The notes: a model not told the origin generated them from the sequence alone. A DNA stretch of 64,000 bases from Spongisporangium articulatum (GCF_044465595.1 NZ_JBITLV010000001.1:372001-436000); one strand, 5' to 3'. Shown: positions 26,288 to 35,642, counted from the stretch's first letter. Made by a program: numbers and translations.

Positions 26288-29200
26288 ACAGCAGGCCGGC
26301 GTCGTCCTTCGATGCGGTGTAGTCGTCGGTGCCGGCGAACGTGGCGGTGGCCTTCGACAGGGTGAACAGGTACGTCCGCGCACACGTCGCGACGCCCCGG
26401 CTGTTCGTCACCGCCGAGCACACCCGGCTGCCGCCCACCGTGAAGGTGACCGTCTGCCCGGCGATCCCGGCGCCGGTGTCGGTGCGGGTGAGGGTGGCCG
26501 TCGGGTGCAGGAAGCCGAACACCAGGGGGGTCATGTAGACCGAGGTCGTGGCCTTGTCGACGCTCAGGGTTCCGCCGACGTACTTGACGACGTAGTTCGG
26601 TCCCGCATCGGCCCCGGAGCAGGTGACCGCGTGGAGCCCGGCCAGGAGGCCACCGGCCACGCTGCAGGTGGGGGCCTGCAGCAGCTGGTCGTCGCCGACC
26701 AGACCGCTGACGCTGTAGGTGAGGGACGGCAGGCCGAGACCGAAGACGGCGGCCTTGTTGTCGGCGGTGACGGTCAGCGGCGCGGGTTTCACCGTGAGGC
26801 GGCCCGCGACGGTGGTCAGCGTGTAGTTCCCCCCCGCGTCGGCCCCGGCGCAGGTCACCGGGTAGGTACCGGCGTCCGCGTGCGCACCGGCGACCGCGCA
26901 GGTGGGCGCCGTGACCAGCGCGTCCCCGGGCTGCAGTCCGGAGACCCCGTAGGTGAACACCGGGTCCGCGTCGCCGTAGGTCGTGGCCCGGTTGTCGGCG
27001 GTGAGGGTGGCCGCCGCCCGGTTCACCGTCAGAGTCCCGGCGACGTAGGCGATGTCGCCGTTCCCGTCGTCGGTCGGGCCGGTGCAGGTGATCGGATAGT
27101 CGCCCGCGTCGGTGTGGGGACCGGCCACGCCGCAGGTCACCGGGCCACCCGTCGTGCCGTCCGCCAGCGTGCCGCCGGTGGTGTAGGTGAACTCCGGGTC
27201 GGGGTCGCCGTACGTGATGGTCTGGTTGTCGGCCGTCACGGTGGCGTGGGCCGCGGTGACGGTGAGCGTGCCCGGGACGGACGTCACGGTGTAGTCGGGC
27301 CCGGCCTCGGCGCCCGTGCAGACGATCGGGTACTCGCCCACGCCGTCGTGCGGCCCGGCGACGGCGCAGACCGGCTCCGCGGTGAGGGTGTCACCGCGCA
27401 CGAGACCGCTCGTGCTGTACGTGAATCCGGGCAGTTCGGCGCCGAGGGTGACGGTCTGGTTGGCAGCCGCGACCACCACCGCCGACGGCTTCACGGTCAG
27501 CGTGCCGGGTACGTAGCTCACCGCGTAGTCCGGGCCGAGGTCGGCGCCGGTACAGGTGATGGCGTACGAGCCGGCGTGGGCATGGGCCGCGCTCACCCCG
27601 CAGGTCGGCTCCTGCACCGGCCGGTCCTGACCCAACAGCCCGGTGACCGTGCCCGCGAACGCCGGGTCGTCGTCCCCGTAGGTGACCGACCGGTTGTCGG
27701 CGCTCACCACCGCGACGGCCCGGCGCACCGTGAGAGTGCCTGCGGCGTAGGCGATCTGGTAGTTGCCTCCGGCATCGGCGCCGGTGCAGGTGATCGGGTA
27801 GGTGCCGGCGGCGGAGTGCTCGCCCGCGACCCCGCACACCGGGGCCTGCAGCAGGTGATCGGCGGCGCGCAGACCGGTCGTGGTGAACGTGAACGCCGGG
27901 TCGTCCTCGCCGTAGGTGACCGTCTGGCTGTCGGCCTGGACGGTGACGGGGGCCTGCGTGACCGTCAGCGTGCCGGGGGCGTAGTTCAGCACGTACTTCG
28001 GGTCGGCGGCGGCCCCGGCGCAGGTGATCGGGTAGCTGCCGACCGCGGTGTGCGGGGTGGGGACCGTGCACGTCGGTGCCGCGGTCAGCCCGTCGTCGCC
28101 GTCGAGGCCGGCCACGGTCCAGCGGGGCGCGGGCTGTTCGGCGCCGAAGGAGACGGTGTAGCTGGTGGCCGCCACCGTGACGTCCTTCAGCCAGTTCACC
28201 CCGGCCGAGGCGAACGCCACGCAGGCGTCGCCCTCGGCCGGGCGGTAGCAGGCCGACACCTGGTCGGCGCCACCGGCGGTGCCGCTCAGATTCACCGTGG
28301 CCAGCCCGGCCGGGTCGGTGGTGACGGTCGTCGTCTGCGGGTTGACCCCGGTCACCGTCGCCGAGACGGGCGCCCCGGCGACGGGCGCGTGGGTCTTCGC
28401 GTCGGTGAGCCGGAACTGGGCCGTGGCCGGCCGGCCGACCTTCACCGGGGCCGTCGGCGACGACACGAGGTCGAGCGTGGCCCCGGCGACCCGCGCCCCG
28501 GCCCGGCAGTTCGCCGCCGCATCGGCGACGTACCCGGTGCGCAGGTTGTCGACGAGCGCCGTGCTGTCGTACTGGCCGTCACCGTTGTCGAAGATCGAGA
28601 AGTAGACGGAGTGCTGGCCGGGCGTCACCGGCGTCGTGGCGCGCAGCAGGCCCGTCGCACCGTGGCCGCGGTACATCGTGCCGGCCGCATTCGCGGCGCT
28701 CATCCCACCGACACCGAGCGCGTTGACGCTGACCACATGGCCCGACGCGTCGAAGGCGAAGTTGTCGGGCGCGGCGATCGTGGTGCCGCTCGTCGTCCAG
28801 GTGGTGCGGTCGAGCTCCGCCACGAACCCGTCGTTGTAGGCCTGGCCGACGAAGTCGGGGTACTCCCCCGACAGGAACGTGAAGTCGAACGCCAGGCAGT
28901 TCGCCCCGGCGGGCACCGTCACGTCCGCGCGCAGGACGCTGACGTCGAAGGCCTTGTCGCCGCGCCCGGCCACGGGCGTGCTGCTGTAGAGCGTGCCCGG
29001 GCCCGGGTCGGCGTTGACGTTCGGGACGTTGAGCGCCGACCCGGTACTGAGCAGGGCGTAGCTCGGACCGTCGGACGGGAACCCGGCGAGCGGGGTGGTC
29101 GACGCGGCGTCGGCGTTACCCGCGGCCGGGCGGGTCAGCAACGTCGAGGAGGTGACCACCGTCCCGGGCCCGGCCAGGGCCGGTCCGAGGGTGGCGCCGG

Positions 29201-29312
29201 TGGGGTCGAGGGTCAGGACGGCGTGAGCGGTCGCGGCCGTGCCGACCACGAGACCGGCGACCAGGCCCGCGAGGACGGCGAGCCGGACCGGACGTAGCGG
29301 TCTGGAGGGCAT
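26280..29312 (-). CDS. Large secreted protein with seven MBG repeats
   Basis: 1010 residues. A signal peptide (about 1-32) is followed by a choice-of-anchor-L-like domain (about 60-285; FLSGEYPDFVGQAYNDGFVAE, YFSIFDNGDGQYDSTALVDN), an Ig-like segment with a Cys pair, seven MBG repeats of about 78 residues each (ADNQTITYGDPDPEFTYTTG pattern ending in AGTLTV), and a C-terminal Ig-like domain. Each MBG repeat carries a conserved Cys pair (CxVAGxH, then YPITCTGAD). No LPxTG sorting signal or C-terminal helix was seen, so it is probably released or non-covalently bound at the surface. An adhesion or matrix role is inferred from the domains. ATG 29310-29312 follows AGAGGAA. Confidence 0.85.
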   Translation of the reverse strand: MPSRPLRPVRLAVLAGLVAGLVVGTAATAHAVLTLDPTGATLGPALAGPGTVVTSSTLLTRPAAGNADAASTTPLAGFPSDGPSYALLSTGSALNVPNVNADPGPGTLYSSTPVAGRGDKAFDVSVLRADVTVPAGANCLAFDFTFLSGEYPDFVGQAYNDGFVAELDRTTWTTSGTTIAAPDNFAFDASGHVVSVNALGVGGMSAANAAGTMYRGHGATGLLRATTPVTPGQHSVYFSIFDNGDGQYDSTALVDNLRTGYVADAAANCRAGARVAGATLDLVSSPTAPVKVGRPATAQFRLTDAKTHAPVAGAPVSATVTGVNPQTTTVTTDPAGLATVNLSGTAGGADQVSACYRPAEGDACVAFASAGVNWLKDVTVAATSYTVSFGAEQPAPRWTVAGLDGDDGLTAAPTCTVPTPHTAVGSYPITCAGAAADPKYVLNYAPGTLTVTQAPVTVQADSQTVTYGEDDPAFTFTTTGLRAADHLLQAPVCGVAGEHSAAGTYPITCTGADAGGNYQIAYAAGTLTVRRAVAVVSADNRSVTYGDDDPAFAGTVTGLLGQDRPVQEPTCGVSAAHAHAGSYAITCTGADLGPDYAVSYVPGTLTVKPSAVVVAAANQTVTLGAELPGFTYSTSGLVRGDTLTAEPVCAVAGPHDGVGEYPIVCTGAEAGPDYTVTSVPGTLTVTAAHATVTADNQTITYGDPDPEFTYTTGGTLADGTTGGPVTCGVAGPHTDAGDYPITCTGPTDDGNGDIAYVAGTLTVNRAAATLTADNRATTYGDADPVFTYGVSGLQPGDALVTAPTCAVAGAHADAGTYPVTCAGADAGGNYTLTTVAGRLTVKPAPLTVTADNKAAVFGLGLPSLTYSVSGLVGDDQLLQAPTCSVAGGLLAGLHAVTCSGADAGPNYVVKYVGGTLSVDKATTSVYMTPLVFGFLHPTATLTRTDTGAGIAGQTVTFTVGGSRVCSAVTNSRGVATCARTYLFTLSKATATFAGTDDYTASKDDAGLLFS

Positions 29313-29470
29313 GACGGGATTCCTCTCGGCGCAGCGGGAGCCGCGTTTCCTTGACGTCGCTGAGGGGAATCTGTCCCGATCGTGGCGGTTGAAACCTGAT
29401 CGGCCGCGAATGTTCTGACGAGTTACCACCACCCGCCCCACGGATCACAGAGGGCCGCAGGTTCCCCAGA

Positions 29471-30781
29471 TCAGCCGGCGTCGGAGCCCACCGGAGGCGG
29501 GCCGTCCGGGGCCGGGGTCCGGGCGGGCGCGCGCACCCCGAAGATCGCGAACGCGGCGAGGATGCACAGGCCGCCGGCCAGCCACCAGGCGTCGTCGTAG
29601 GAGCCGCTGACCTCGCGGCTCCAGCCCGCCACCTCGGCCGCCACCCCGGCGCCGACCATGTGGGCCGCGAACACCCAGCCGAACGCGATGCTCGAGCGTT
29701 CCAGGCCGAACACCTCCCGGCACAGCGCGACCGTCGGCGGCACGGTGGCCACCCAGTCGAGGCCGTAGAAGACGATGAACAGGCCGAGCGGCATGCTCAG
29801 GCCGGGGCCCATCAGGGTCGGACCGGCCAGCAGGGCCAGCCCGCGCAGGCCGTAGTACATGAACAGCAGCAGCCGCGGGTCGACGCGGTCGCTCAGCCAG
29901 CCCGAGCCGATCGTCCCGACGATGTCGAAGACGCCGACCACGGCCAGCAGCCCGGCCGCGGTGGTGGCGGGCATGCCGTGGTCGTGGGCCATGCCCACGA
30001 AGTGGGTCTGGATCAGCCCGTTGGTCGACCAGCCGCAGATGAAGAACGTCCCGGCCAGCAGCCAGAACGCCGGGCTGCGGGCGCCCAGCTTCAGCTCGTT
30101 CCAGGCGGCGCGGCCCGCGCCGAGCGCCGGTCCGGCCGGGACGGCGGGCGCCTCGCTCGCGCCGTAGGGCAGGGCCCCGACGTCGGCCGGTCTGTCGATC
30201 AACCAGGCCAGGGTGAGCGGGACGAGCACCAGCGCCAGGACGGCGGTCAGCGCGGCCGCCGCCCGCCACCCCTCGTGGGTGGCCAGCCAGGCGACGGCGG
30301 GCAGGACGACGAGCTGCCCGGTGGCGTTGGCCGCGGAGAACACGCCCATCACCAGGCCCCGCCGTTCGACGAACCAGGCGTTGGCCACGACCGCGCCGAG
30401 CACCAGCGCCATCGATCCGGTGGCGAACCCGATGACCAGCCCCCACAGGACGACGAGCTGCCAGACCTGGGTCATCAGCAGCGTCGCGCCCGACCCGACG
30501 GCCACGAAGCTCAGCGCGACGGCGACCACCCGGCCGACACCGAACCGGCCCATCAGGGCGGCGGCGAACGGCGCGGTCAGCCCGAACAGGACGAGGTTGA
30601 TGCTGACCGCGCCGGAGATGGTGGTCAGGCTCCAGCCGAACTCCTCGTGCACCGGGTCGATCAGCACGCCCGTGCTCGACCGGAATGCGGCGCTGGCCAC
30701 CAGGGCCAGCAGGGTCACCGCCGCGACCTTCCACGCCGGGTGCAACCCGGTGCGGCTCGGGGTCTCCTGGACGGCGGTCAC
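29471..30781 (-). CDS. MFS transporter (oxalate/formate-antiporter or monocarboxylate-porter-like)
   Basis: 436 residues with twelve predicted helices. Features include GRFGVGRVVAVALSF after helix 2 (motif A-like), a long central loop (about 195-225) and GSGWLSDRVDPRLLLFMYYGLR in the second half. The MFS subgroup with LIDPVHEEFGWSLTTISGAVS near the N-terminus transports small carboxylates; the substrate here is unknown. GTG at 30781 overlaps the stop of the upstream maleylpyruvate-isomerase-like gene (GTGA), so the two form a bicistron and the substrate may be linked. Confidence 0.85.
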   Translation of the reverse strand: MTAVQETPSRTGLHPAWKVAAVTLLALVASAAFRSSTGVLIDPVHEEFGWSLTTISGAVSINLVLFGLTAPFAAALMGRFGVGRVVAVALSFVAVGSGATLLMTQVWQLVVLWGLVIGFATGSMALVLGAVVANAWFVERRGLVMGVFSAANATGQLVVLPAVAWLATHEGWRAAAALTAVLALVLVPLTLAWLIDRPADVGALPYGASEAPAVPAGPALGAGRAAWNELKLGARSPAFWLLAGTFFICGWSTNGLIQTHFVGMAHDHGMPATTAAGLLAVVGVFDIVGTIGSGWLSDRVDPRLLLFMYYGLRGLALLAGPTLMGPGLSMPLGLFIVFYGLDWVATVPPTVALCREVFGLERSSIAFGWVFAAHMVGAGVAAEVAGWSREVSGSYDDAWWLAGGLCILAAFAIFGVRAPARTPAPDGPPPVGSDAG

Positions 30782-31500
30782 GGGACGATCCCCGCGGCCA
30801 GGACGGCCGCGGCGCAGCCGCGGTCACCGCTGGAGGTGAGGCGGTCGTCGTCCAGCCCGATGCGGTTCCAGAGCAGCAGCAGGACGGCGTCGGGCGGGCC
30901 CTCGACGGCGGCCGCCGGCTCGCGGCCGACGGTCCACTCGTGGCCGGCGGTACGCACGGTCAGGCCCGGATCGGGTTCGGCGATGCGGCCGAGGCGGACC
31001 TGCCGCGGGTAGAACATCGTGAGGGCCTCGTCGACGGCGTCGAGGGCCGCGGCCGGGTCGAGTTCGTGCTCGAGGCCCTGCGAGTGCGCGGCGTCGTACA
31101 GGTGGACGGCGGTCTCGTGGGCCTGGCGACGCGACCAGAAGGCCGCCGTGCGCGGCTTGGGCCCGAAGTGCCAGACGGGGGCGTCCGGGTCGGTCGTGCG
31201 CAGCGTCTCGGCGAGGGCGCTCGCGTGCTGCGCGTACCAGGCCGCGAGGTCGCCGTCCGGCGGGGTGTACGGGCCGTCGGGAGAGCCGGCCAGGACGGCG
31301 TGCCGGGCCCACTGGTGGATCTCGCCGACGTGGGCGACCAGGTCGGCGAAGGTCCAGCCCGGACAGGCGGCCACGGGCGCGTCGAGGTCGGCCTCCGGGA
31401 TCAGCGCGGTGAGCGCGGCGGCGTTGCGCTCGAACTGCGCGAGCCCCTGCGCAGGGGTGAGCAACGGGACGGTCGTCGGCATGCGCTCATGGTCGCCCAT
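30778..31500 (-). CDS. Maleylpyruvate isomerase family mycothiol-dependent enzyme
   Basis: 240 residues with the DinB/MDMPI N-terminal helical domain: PVAACPGWTFADLVAHVGEIHQWA and RRQAHETAVHLYDA supply the three metal-binding histidines. The C-terminal half is the MDMPI-C domain (TVRTAGHEWTVG, then DAVLLLLWNR). Family members use mycothiol as cofactor or as substrate for isomerase or transferase reactions; mycothiol itself marks Actinobacteria. The start at 31500 has AGGA five bases upstream; ATG 31480-31482 is an alternative. Coupled to the MFS gene. Confidence 0.82.
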   Translation of the reverse strand: MGDHERMPTTVPLLTPAQGLAQFERNAAALTALIPEADLDAPVAACPGWTFADLVAHVGEIHQWARHAVLAGSPDGPYTPPDGDLAAWYAQHASALAETLRTTDPDAPVWHFGPKPRTAAFWSRRQAHETAVHLYDAAHSQGLEHELDPAAALDAVDEALTMFYPRQVRLGRIAEPDPGLTVRTAGHEWTVGREPAAAVEGPPDAVLLLLWNRIGLDDDRLTSSGDRGCAAAVLAAGIVP

Positions 31501-31555
31501 CGCGGTCCTGAGTTCGAAGCCGATTTCCTGCCACGCTCCCGTCGTCCAAAAGCCC

Positions 31556-31591
31556 CCGGCCCGGCCTCCCTGGTGAGGGAGACCGGGCCGG
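31556..31591 (-). terminator. Intrinsic terminator of the IPT/TIG gene
   Basis: On the minus strand a 16-bp near-perfect stem (CCGGCCCGG / CCGGGCCGG outer part, AGGGAG/CTCCCT inner part) with a 4-base loop is followed by GGGGGCTTTT. It lies about 40 bp past the stop of the gene at 31632-32714. Confidence 0.8.
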
Positions 31592-31631
31592 AGGGTTCTC
31601 GCGTGGTGCGGCTACCTGATCAGGGTGTCGA

Positions 31632-32714
31632 TCAGAAGTTCGCCGCGGTGTAGGTGGCGCTGCGGGAGATCACCGTGGTGACACCGCCCGTGGCGACCTT
31701 CGCCAGGTCCGAACCCGCGGTGGTACCGCGCTTCAGGATCTGGATGCTGTAGGCACCGGACAGGTTGCTGGGCGTCCGGCAGGACAGCGTGGTGTCGTTC
31801 TCGATCACGATGTTGGTGCACAGCGCCGCCGAGATCGTGTCGGCCGCGGCGCGGGTGGTGCCACCGGGGACGAACTCGATCACGTAGTTGCTGTCGGCCG
31901 CACCGAAGGTCATCGAGGAGAAGCCCTTACCGACGAGCTCGACGCCCACGGCGGTGCTGGCCTTGCCGAAGCTCGGCGACGCCTTGAGGACCGACTGGTA
32001 GGTGACGGTCTGGTCGGCCGAGGTGACCCCGCCGTACTCGGTCGTGACCTTGATGGCCTTGCCGGAACCGGCGGCGCCCGCCGGGATCGACGCGGTCACC
32101 TTCGTGTCGCTGACGAACTTGGTCACCGCGGCGGTGCCGGCGACGCTGACCACCGTCTTCTTGGTGAAGTTGGTGCCCTCGACGGTCAGCGTCGTGCCAC
32201 CGAACGTGGAGGTGGACACGGCCTGCGCGCCGCCACCCTCGGTGTTGCCGTTGACCTTGGTGATGGTCGGGGCGTCGCCGACCGTGTACTTGGCCGAGCC
32301 GACGATCGTGTTGGCCGAACCGACCGCGGCGTCACCCAGGCAGACGTAGCCGGCGCCCGCGGCCAGGCTCAGGCTGCCCGGGACGACGAGGACGGCCTTG
32401 GTCGCCGAGACGACGGTCAGGCCGGTGGTGAAGTTCGAGTAGCCCGCGGCGCTGGAGGGCGTGCCGTCCGCACAGGCGGCGGTCGTGTAGTAGGCGGAGA
32501 CCGCGACGGCCGTGCCGTCGGCGTCCGTGAGGCCCTTGCCCTTGATGGTCAGGGTGTCGCCACCGGCGGTGGAGCCGGACGCGGGGGTGATGGTCATCGC
32601 GGGGACGGTCGCGGCCGACGAGTTGCCCGCGAGGGCGACGGTACCGGCGACGACGAGACCAGCGGCCAGGGTCGCACCCAGGACGCGCTTCGTGGTGATG
32701 CGAGGCTTGCGCAT
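31632..32714 (-). CDS. Secreted IPT/TIG-repeat protein
   Basis: 360 residues. The signal peptide (1-34, RKPRITTKRVLGATLAAGLV, cleavage near NSSAA) is followed by three to four IPT/TIG-type immunoglobulin-like domains: MTITPASGSTAGGDTLTIKGKGL, then PTITKVNGNTEGGG with TLTVEGTNFTKKTVVSVAG, then ASPSFGKASTAVGVELVGKGF. These are typical extracellular adhesion or structural repeats. No cell-wall anchor is seen. The gene has a good terminator and its own promoter region, so it is monocistronic. The protein is Thr/Ala/Gly-rich with few aromatic residues. Confidence 0.8.
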   Translation of the reverse strand: MRKPRITTKRVLGATLAAGLVVAGTVALAGNSSAATVPAMTITPASGSTAGGDTLTIKGKGLTDADGTAVAVSAYYTTAACADGTPSSAAGYSNFTTGLTVVSATKAVLVVPGSLSLAAGAGYVCLGDAAVGSANTIVGSAKYTVGDAPTITKVNGNTEGGGAQAVSTSTFGGTTLTVEGTNFTKKTVVSVAGTAAVTKFVSDTKVTASIPAGAAGSGKAIKVTTEYGGVTSADQTVTYQSVLKASPSFGKASTAVGVELVGKGFSSMTFGAADSNYVIEFVPGGTTRAAADTISAALCTNIVIENDTTLSCRTPSNLSGAYSIQILKRGTTAGSDLAKVATGGVTTVISRSATYTAANF

Positions 32715-32970
32715 GAGGAACTCTCTTCCGTGAGATGGGCGGGCCGTTCCGTGGCCCTCGTACCGAGTCCGTATGGACCCATCGGGAGAGCCCATCGGCG
32801 GCCGCCCCCGGGTGTTGATGAAGGTCCCGGTGCCCTCACCCGGTTGGCTCACGCGGCGTGCGGGGCGGATTGCTGTGAGCGACTCAGGCACCCGTTCGAG
32901 GCCGCCACTCGCTCCGTTTCGTGTTGATCGGGGTAGATCTGCACCCCTCCAGGGGCCTGGAAACGACCCA

Positions 32971-32987
32971 CTGTGGGTTATCCACAG
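32971..32987. promoter_or_regulatory. Perfect dyad containing a DnaA-box-like sequence
   Basis: CTGTGG-GTTAT-CCACAG is a perfect 6-bp inverted repeat; its right part, TTATCCACA (32978-32986), matches the DnaA-box consensus. It lies 43 bp upstream of the AbiEi/endonuclease-like gene. The remainder of 32715-33030 holds promoter DNA for the two divergent genes and no gene that I can support. Confidence 0.5.
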
Positions 32988-33030
32988 GCGTCCTCCGGCC
33001 CGACGCTCCATCAGCGTCAAGCTGGACCTC

Positions 33031-34002
33031 GTGCTCAGACCGTGTGACCGCGCGCTCGGTCTGGCCTCCGACCAAGCAGGCGCCGTCAGCGCGAGCCAGC
33101 TGTACGCGGTCGGGGTCACGGCCAAGCAGGTTCGGGTAGCCGTGCGGGCCCGGCGATGGCGGCGGGTGCTGCCCGGCGTGTTCGTCGTATTCACCGGCCC
33201 CCTACCGGACCTGACCCGGGTGTGGTGCGCCCTGCTCTACGCAGGGGCCGGGGCGACGGCGTCCCACGGCACCGCCCTCTGGCTGCACGACGGCGCCGAA
33301 CGCGGTACACCACTGCCCCGCCCGATCGAGCTGAGCGTGCCGCACGAGCGGAAGGTCAAAGCCCCGGCCGGCGTCGTCGTCCACCGTCGCCGGAAGCTGC
33401 CCGACTCATGGGGTTCGCCACCGCGGCTGCGAGTCGAGCCGACCGTTCTCGACCTCGCCGAGGCGGCCCACGGGGAAGATGCAGCCCTCGAGCCGGTGCT
33501 TCGCGCGATCCAGCGACGACTGACCAAAGCGTCCCGGCTCCGAACCGAACTCGGCCGCCGGGGCCGCCACCGCTGGCGAGGTCTGCTCACCGAGGTGCTC
33601 GCCGAGGAAAACGACGGGGTGACCACTCCCCTCGAACTGCGGTACGCCCGCGATGTCGAACGCGCCCACCGGTTACCGAAGGCGGAGCGCAACCGACCGG
33701 AGGGCGCGAACGGACGACGGCGGTATCGGGACAACCGGTACGTCGAGTTCGGACTGGTGGTCGAGTTGGACGGCGAGGAGGCTCATCCGCGCGACGACGC
33801 CCACCTCGACCGGCGCCGGGACAACGCGGTCACCGTGATGCAGCAGGGCACGCTGCGCTACGGATGGCGCGAGGTGACCGGTCTGCGCTGCGCGACGGCC
33901 GACGAGGTCGCCCGCGCGCTGCAGCACCGAGGCTGGACGGGTCGGGCGCATCCCTGCGGGCTGGGTTGCCGGCTACCGGGCACCTGGACACGTCTGGGGT
34001 AG
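33031..34002 (+). CDS. AbiEi-like antitoxin domain fused to an endonuclease-like domain
   Basis: 323 residues. The N-terminal part (about 8-60: DQAGAVSASQLYAVGVTAKQ, then VRARRWRRVLPGVFVVF) resembles the winged-helix AbiEi antitoxin domain. The C-terminal part (about 225-300: YRDNRYVEFGLVVELDGEEA, then a conserved His, RRRDNAV and YGWREVTG) has the DUF559/Vsr-like PD-(D/E)xK pattern. Such fusions are common orphan genes in Actinobacteria; no cognate AbiEii toxin is adjacent. Function unknown; nuclease activity is inferred. GTG at 33031 was chosen as the first start close to the conserved part; a longer N-terminus is possible. Confidence 0.6.
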   Translation: MLRPCDRALGLASDQAGAVSASQLYAVGVTAKQVRVAVRARRWRRVLPGVFVVFTGPLPDLTRVWCALLYAGAGATASHGTALWLHDGAERGTPLPRPIELSVPHERKVKAPAGVVVHRRRKLPDSWGSPPRLRVEPTVLDLAEAAHGEDAALEPVLRAIQRRLTKASRLRTELGRRGRHRWRGLLTEVLAEENDGVTTPLELRYARDVERAHRLPKAERNRPEGANGRRRYRDNRYVEFGLVVELDGEEAHPRDDAHLDRRRDNAVTVMQQGTLRYGWREVTGLRCATADEVARALQHRGWTGRAHPCGLGCRLPGTWTRLG

Positions 34003-34004
34003 TT

Positions 34005-34026
34005 CCGGGCCCCCATGAGGGCCCGG
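34005..34026. terminator. Hairpin between convergent genes
   Basis: CCGGGCCC (34005-34012) pairs with GGGCCCGG (34019-34026) around a 6-base loop. On the plus strand it is followed by GCCTTCCCC, with no clear U-tract. It can serve both the endonuclease-like gene and mmsA. Confidence 0.6.
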
Positions 34027-34041
34027 GCCTTCCCCACTCGC

Positions 34042-35532
34042 TCAGCGGGTACGGGGGAAGCCCAGGTCGACGGTGGACGTGGCCGGGTCGGGCCAGCGGG
34101 ACGTGACGACCTTGCCGCGGGTGTAGAAGTTCATCCCCTCCGGCCCGTACATGTGGGTGTCACCGAACAGCGACGCCTTCCAGCCGCCGAACGAGTAGTA
34201 GGCGACCGGGACCGGGATCGGCACGTTGATGCCGACCATGCCGACCTCGATCTCGAACTGGAACCGGCGGGCCGCACCGCCGTCGCGGGTGAAGATCGCG
34301 ACGCCGTTGGCGAACGGGTTCGAGTTCACCAGCTCCACAGCCTCGTCGTAGGTCTCGGCCCGCACCACGCTCAGCACGGGGCCGAAGATCTCGTCGGTGT
34401 ACACGCTCATCGACGGCGTCACCCCGTCGACCAGCGTGGGCCCGACGAAGAAGCCGGACGACGGGAGGTCCCCCTCGCGGCCGTCGACCACCACGGTCGC
34501 GCCGGCCTGCGCCCCGGCCTCGATGTACGACAGGACCCGGTCGCGCGACTCGGCGGTGATCAGGGGGCCCATCTCGGAGTCGGGGTCGGTACCCGCACCG
34601 ACGCGCAGCTTGGGCAGCCGGGCGGCGATCGCCTCGACCAGCGCGTCGCCGATGTCGCCGACCGCGACGGTCACCGAGACGGCCATGCAGCGCTCGCCCG
34701 CGGAACCGTAGGCGGCGCTGACCGCGGCGTCCGCGGCCAGGTCGACGTCGGCGTCGGGCAGCACGACCATGTGGTTCTTGGCGCCGCCGAGCGCCTGCAC
34801 CCGCTTGCCGTGGGCGGTGCCGCGCTCGTAGATGTACCTCGCGATCGGGGTGGAGCCGACGAAACTGATCGCGGCGACGTCGGGGTGCTCGAGCAGGCCG
34901 TCGACGGCGACCTTGTCACCGTGCAGCACGGTGAACACGCCGTCGGGCAGGCCGGCCTTCTTCCACAGCTCGGCCAGGAAGAGCGACGCGCTCGGGTCCT
35001 TCTCGGACGGCTTGCAGATGAAGGCGTTCCCGCACGCGATGGCGTTGGCGCACATCCAGATCGGGACCATCGCGGGGAAGTTGAACGGGGTGATGCCGGC
35101 CACCACGCCGAGCGGCTGCCGGATCGAGTACACGTCGACGCCGGTCGCGGCCTGCTCGCTGAACCCGCCCTTCAGCAGCTGCGGGACGCCGCACGCGAAC
35201 TCGACGTTCTCCAGCGCGCGGGCGATCTCGCCGGCCGCGTCGGACAGGACCTTGCCGTGCTCGGCCGTCACGATCCGCCCGAGTTCCTCGGCGTGATCGT
35301 GCAACAGCTGGCGGAACGCGAACAGGACGGCCGAGCGGGTCGAGAGGGACGACGTCCGCCAGGTCTTCGCCGCCGCCTTGGCCGAGGCGACGGCCGCGTC
35401 GACCTCGGACGGCGAGGCCAGGTCGACCGCGCCGGTCACCTCACCCGTGGCCGGGTCGTAGACATCGGCCGTACGGCCCGAGGTTCCCGCCACCGGGGCG
35501 CCGTCGATCCAGTGGGTGATGCGCGTGACCAT
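34042..35532 (-). CDS. mmsA: CoA-acylating methylmalonate/malonate-semialdehyde dehydrogenase
   Basis: 496 residues, standard ALDH length. Oxidises (methyl)malonate semialdehyde to propionyl- or acetyl-CoA with NAD+ and CoA. The catalytic Cys is in GSAGERCMAVS; SFVGSTPIARYIYERG and GITPFNFPAMVPIWM are typical for the MmsA subfamily, which lacks the usual general-base Glu. As the last gene of a pyrimidine-type catabolic operon it would complete beta-alanine (or beta-aminoisobutyrate) breakdown after transamination. It lies 110 bp after the binding-protein gene with a hairpin between. Confidence 0.93.
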   Translation of the reverse strand: MVTRITHWIDGAPVAGTSGRTADVYDPATGEVTGAVDLASPSEVDAAVASAKAAAKTWRTSSLSTRSAVLFAFRQLLHDHAEELGRIVTAEHGKVLSDAAGEIARALENVEFACGVPQLLKGGFSEQAATGVDVYSIRQPLGVVAGITPFNFPAMVPIWMCANAIACGNAFICKPSEKDPSASLFLAELWKKAGLPDGVFTVLHGDKVAVDGLLEHPDVAAISFVGSTPIARYIYERGTAHGKRVQALGGAKNHMVVLPDADVDLAADAAVSAAYGSAGERCMAVSVTVAVGDIGDALVEAIAARLPKLRVGAGTDPDSEMGPLITAESRDRVLSYIEAGAQAGATVVVDGREGDLPSSGFFVGPTLVDGVTPSMSVYTDEIFGPVLSVVRAETYDEAVELVNSNPFANGVAIFTRDGGAARRFQFEIEVGMVGINVPIPVPVAYYSFGGWKASLFGDTHMYGPEGMNFYTRGKVVTSRWPDPATSTVDLGFPRTR

Positions 35533-35567
35533 GTCCTGCTCCTCGACCTTCGGTGCGTGGGTCCGGC

Positions 35568-35595
35568 CCGCCGCCCGCCCGGAGACGGGCGGCGG
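35568..35595 (-). other. Intercistronic hairpin before mmsA
   Basis: A perfect 10-bp stem (CCGCCGCCCG / CGGGCGGCGG, loop of 8) in the 110-bp gap between the binding-protein gene and mmsA. Without a U-tract it may be a partial terminator or an RNA-processing/stabilising stem that separates transporter and dehydrogenase expression. Confidence 0.5.
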
Positions 35596-35642
35596 ACCGG
35601 TCGTACTGCGCCTACCAGTGTGCGCCTCGAACCGAGGGGCGA

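Noticed and set aside
32978..32986. Chromosome or plasmid origin at the TTATCCACA sequence
   Set aside because: Only one DnaA-box-like site is present and there are no dnaA, dnaN, parAB genes or box clusters. It is more likely part of a local operator dyad.
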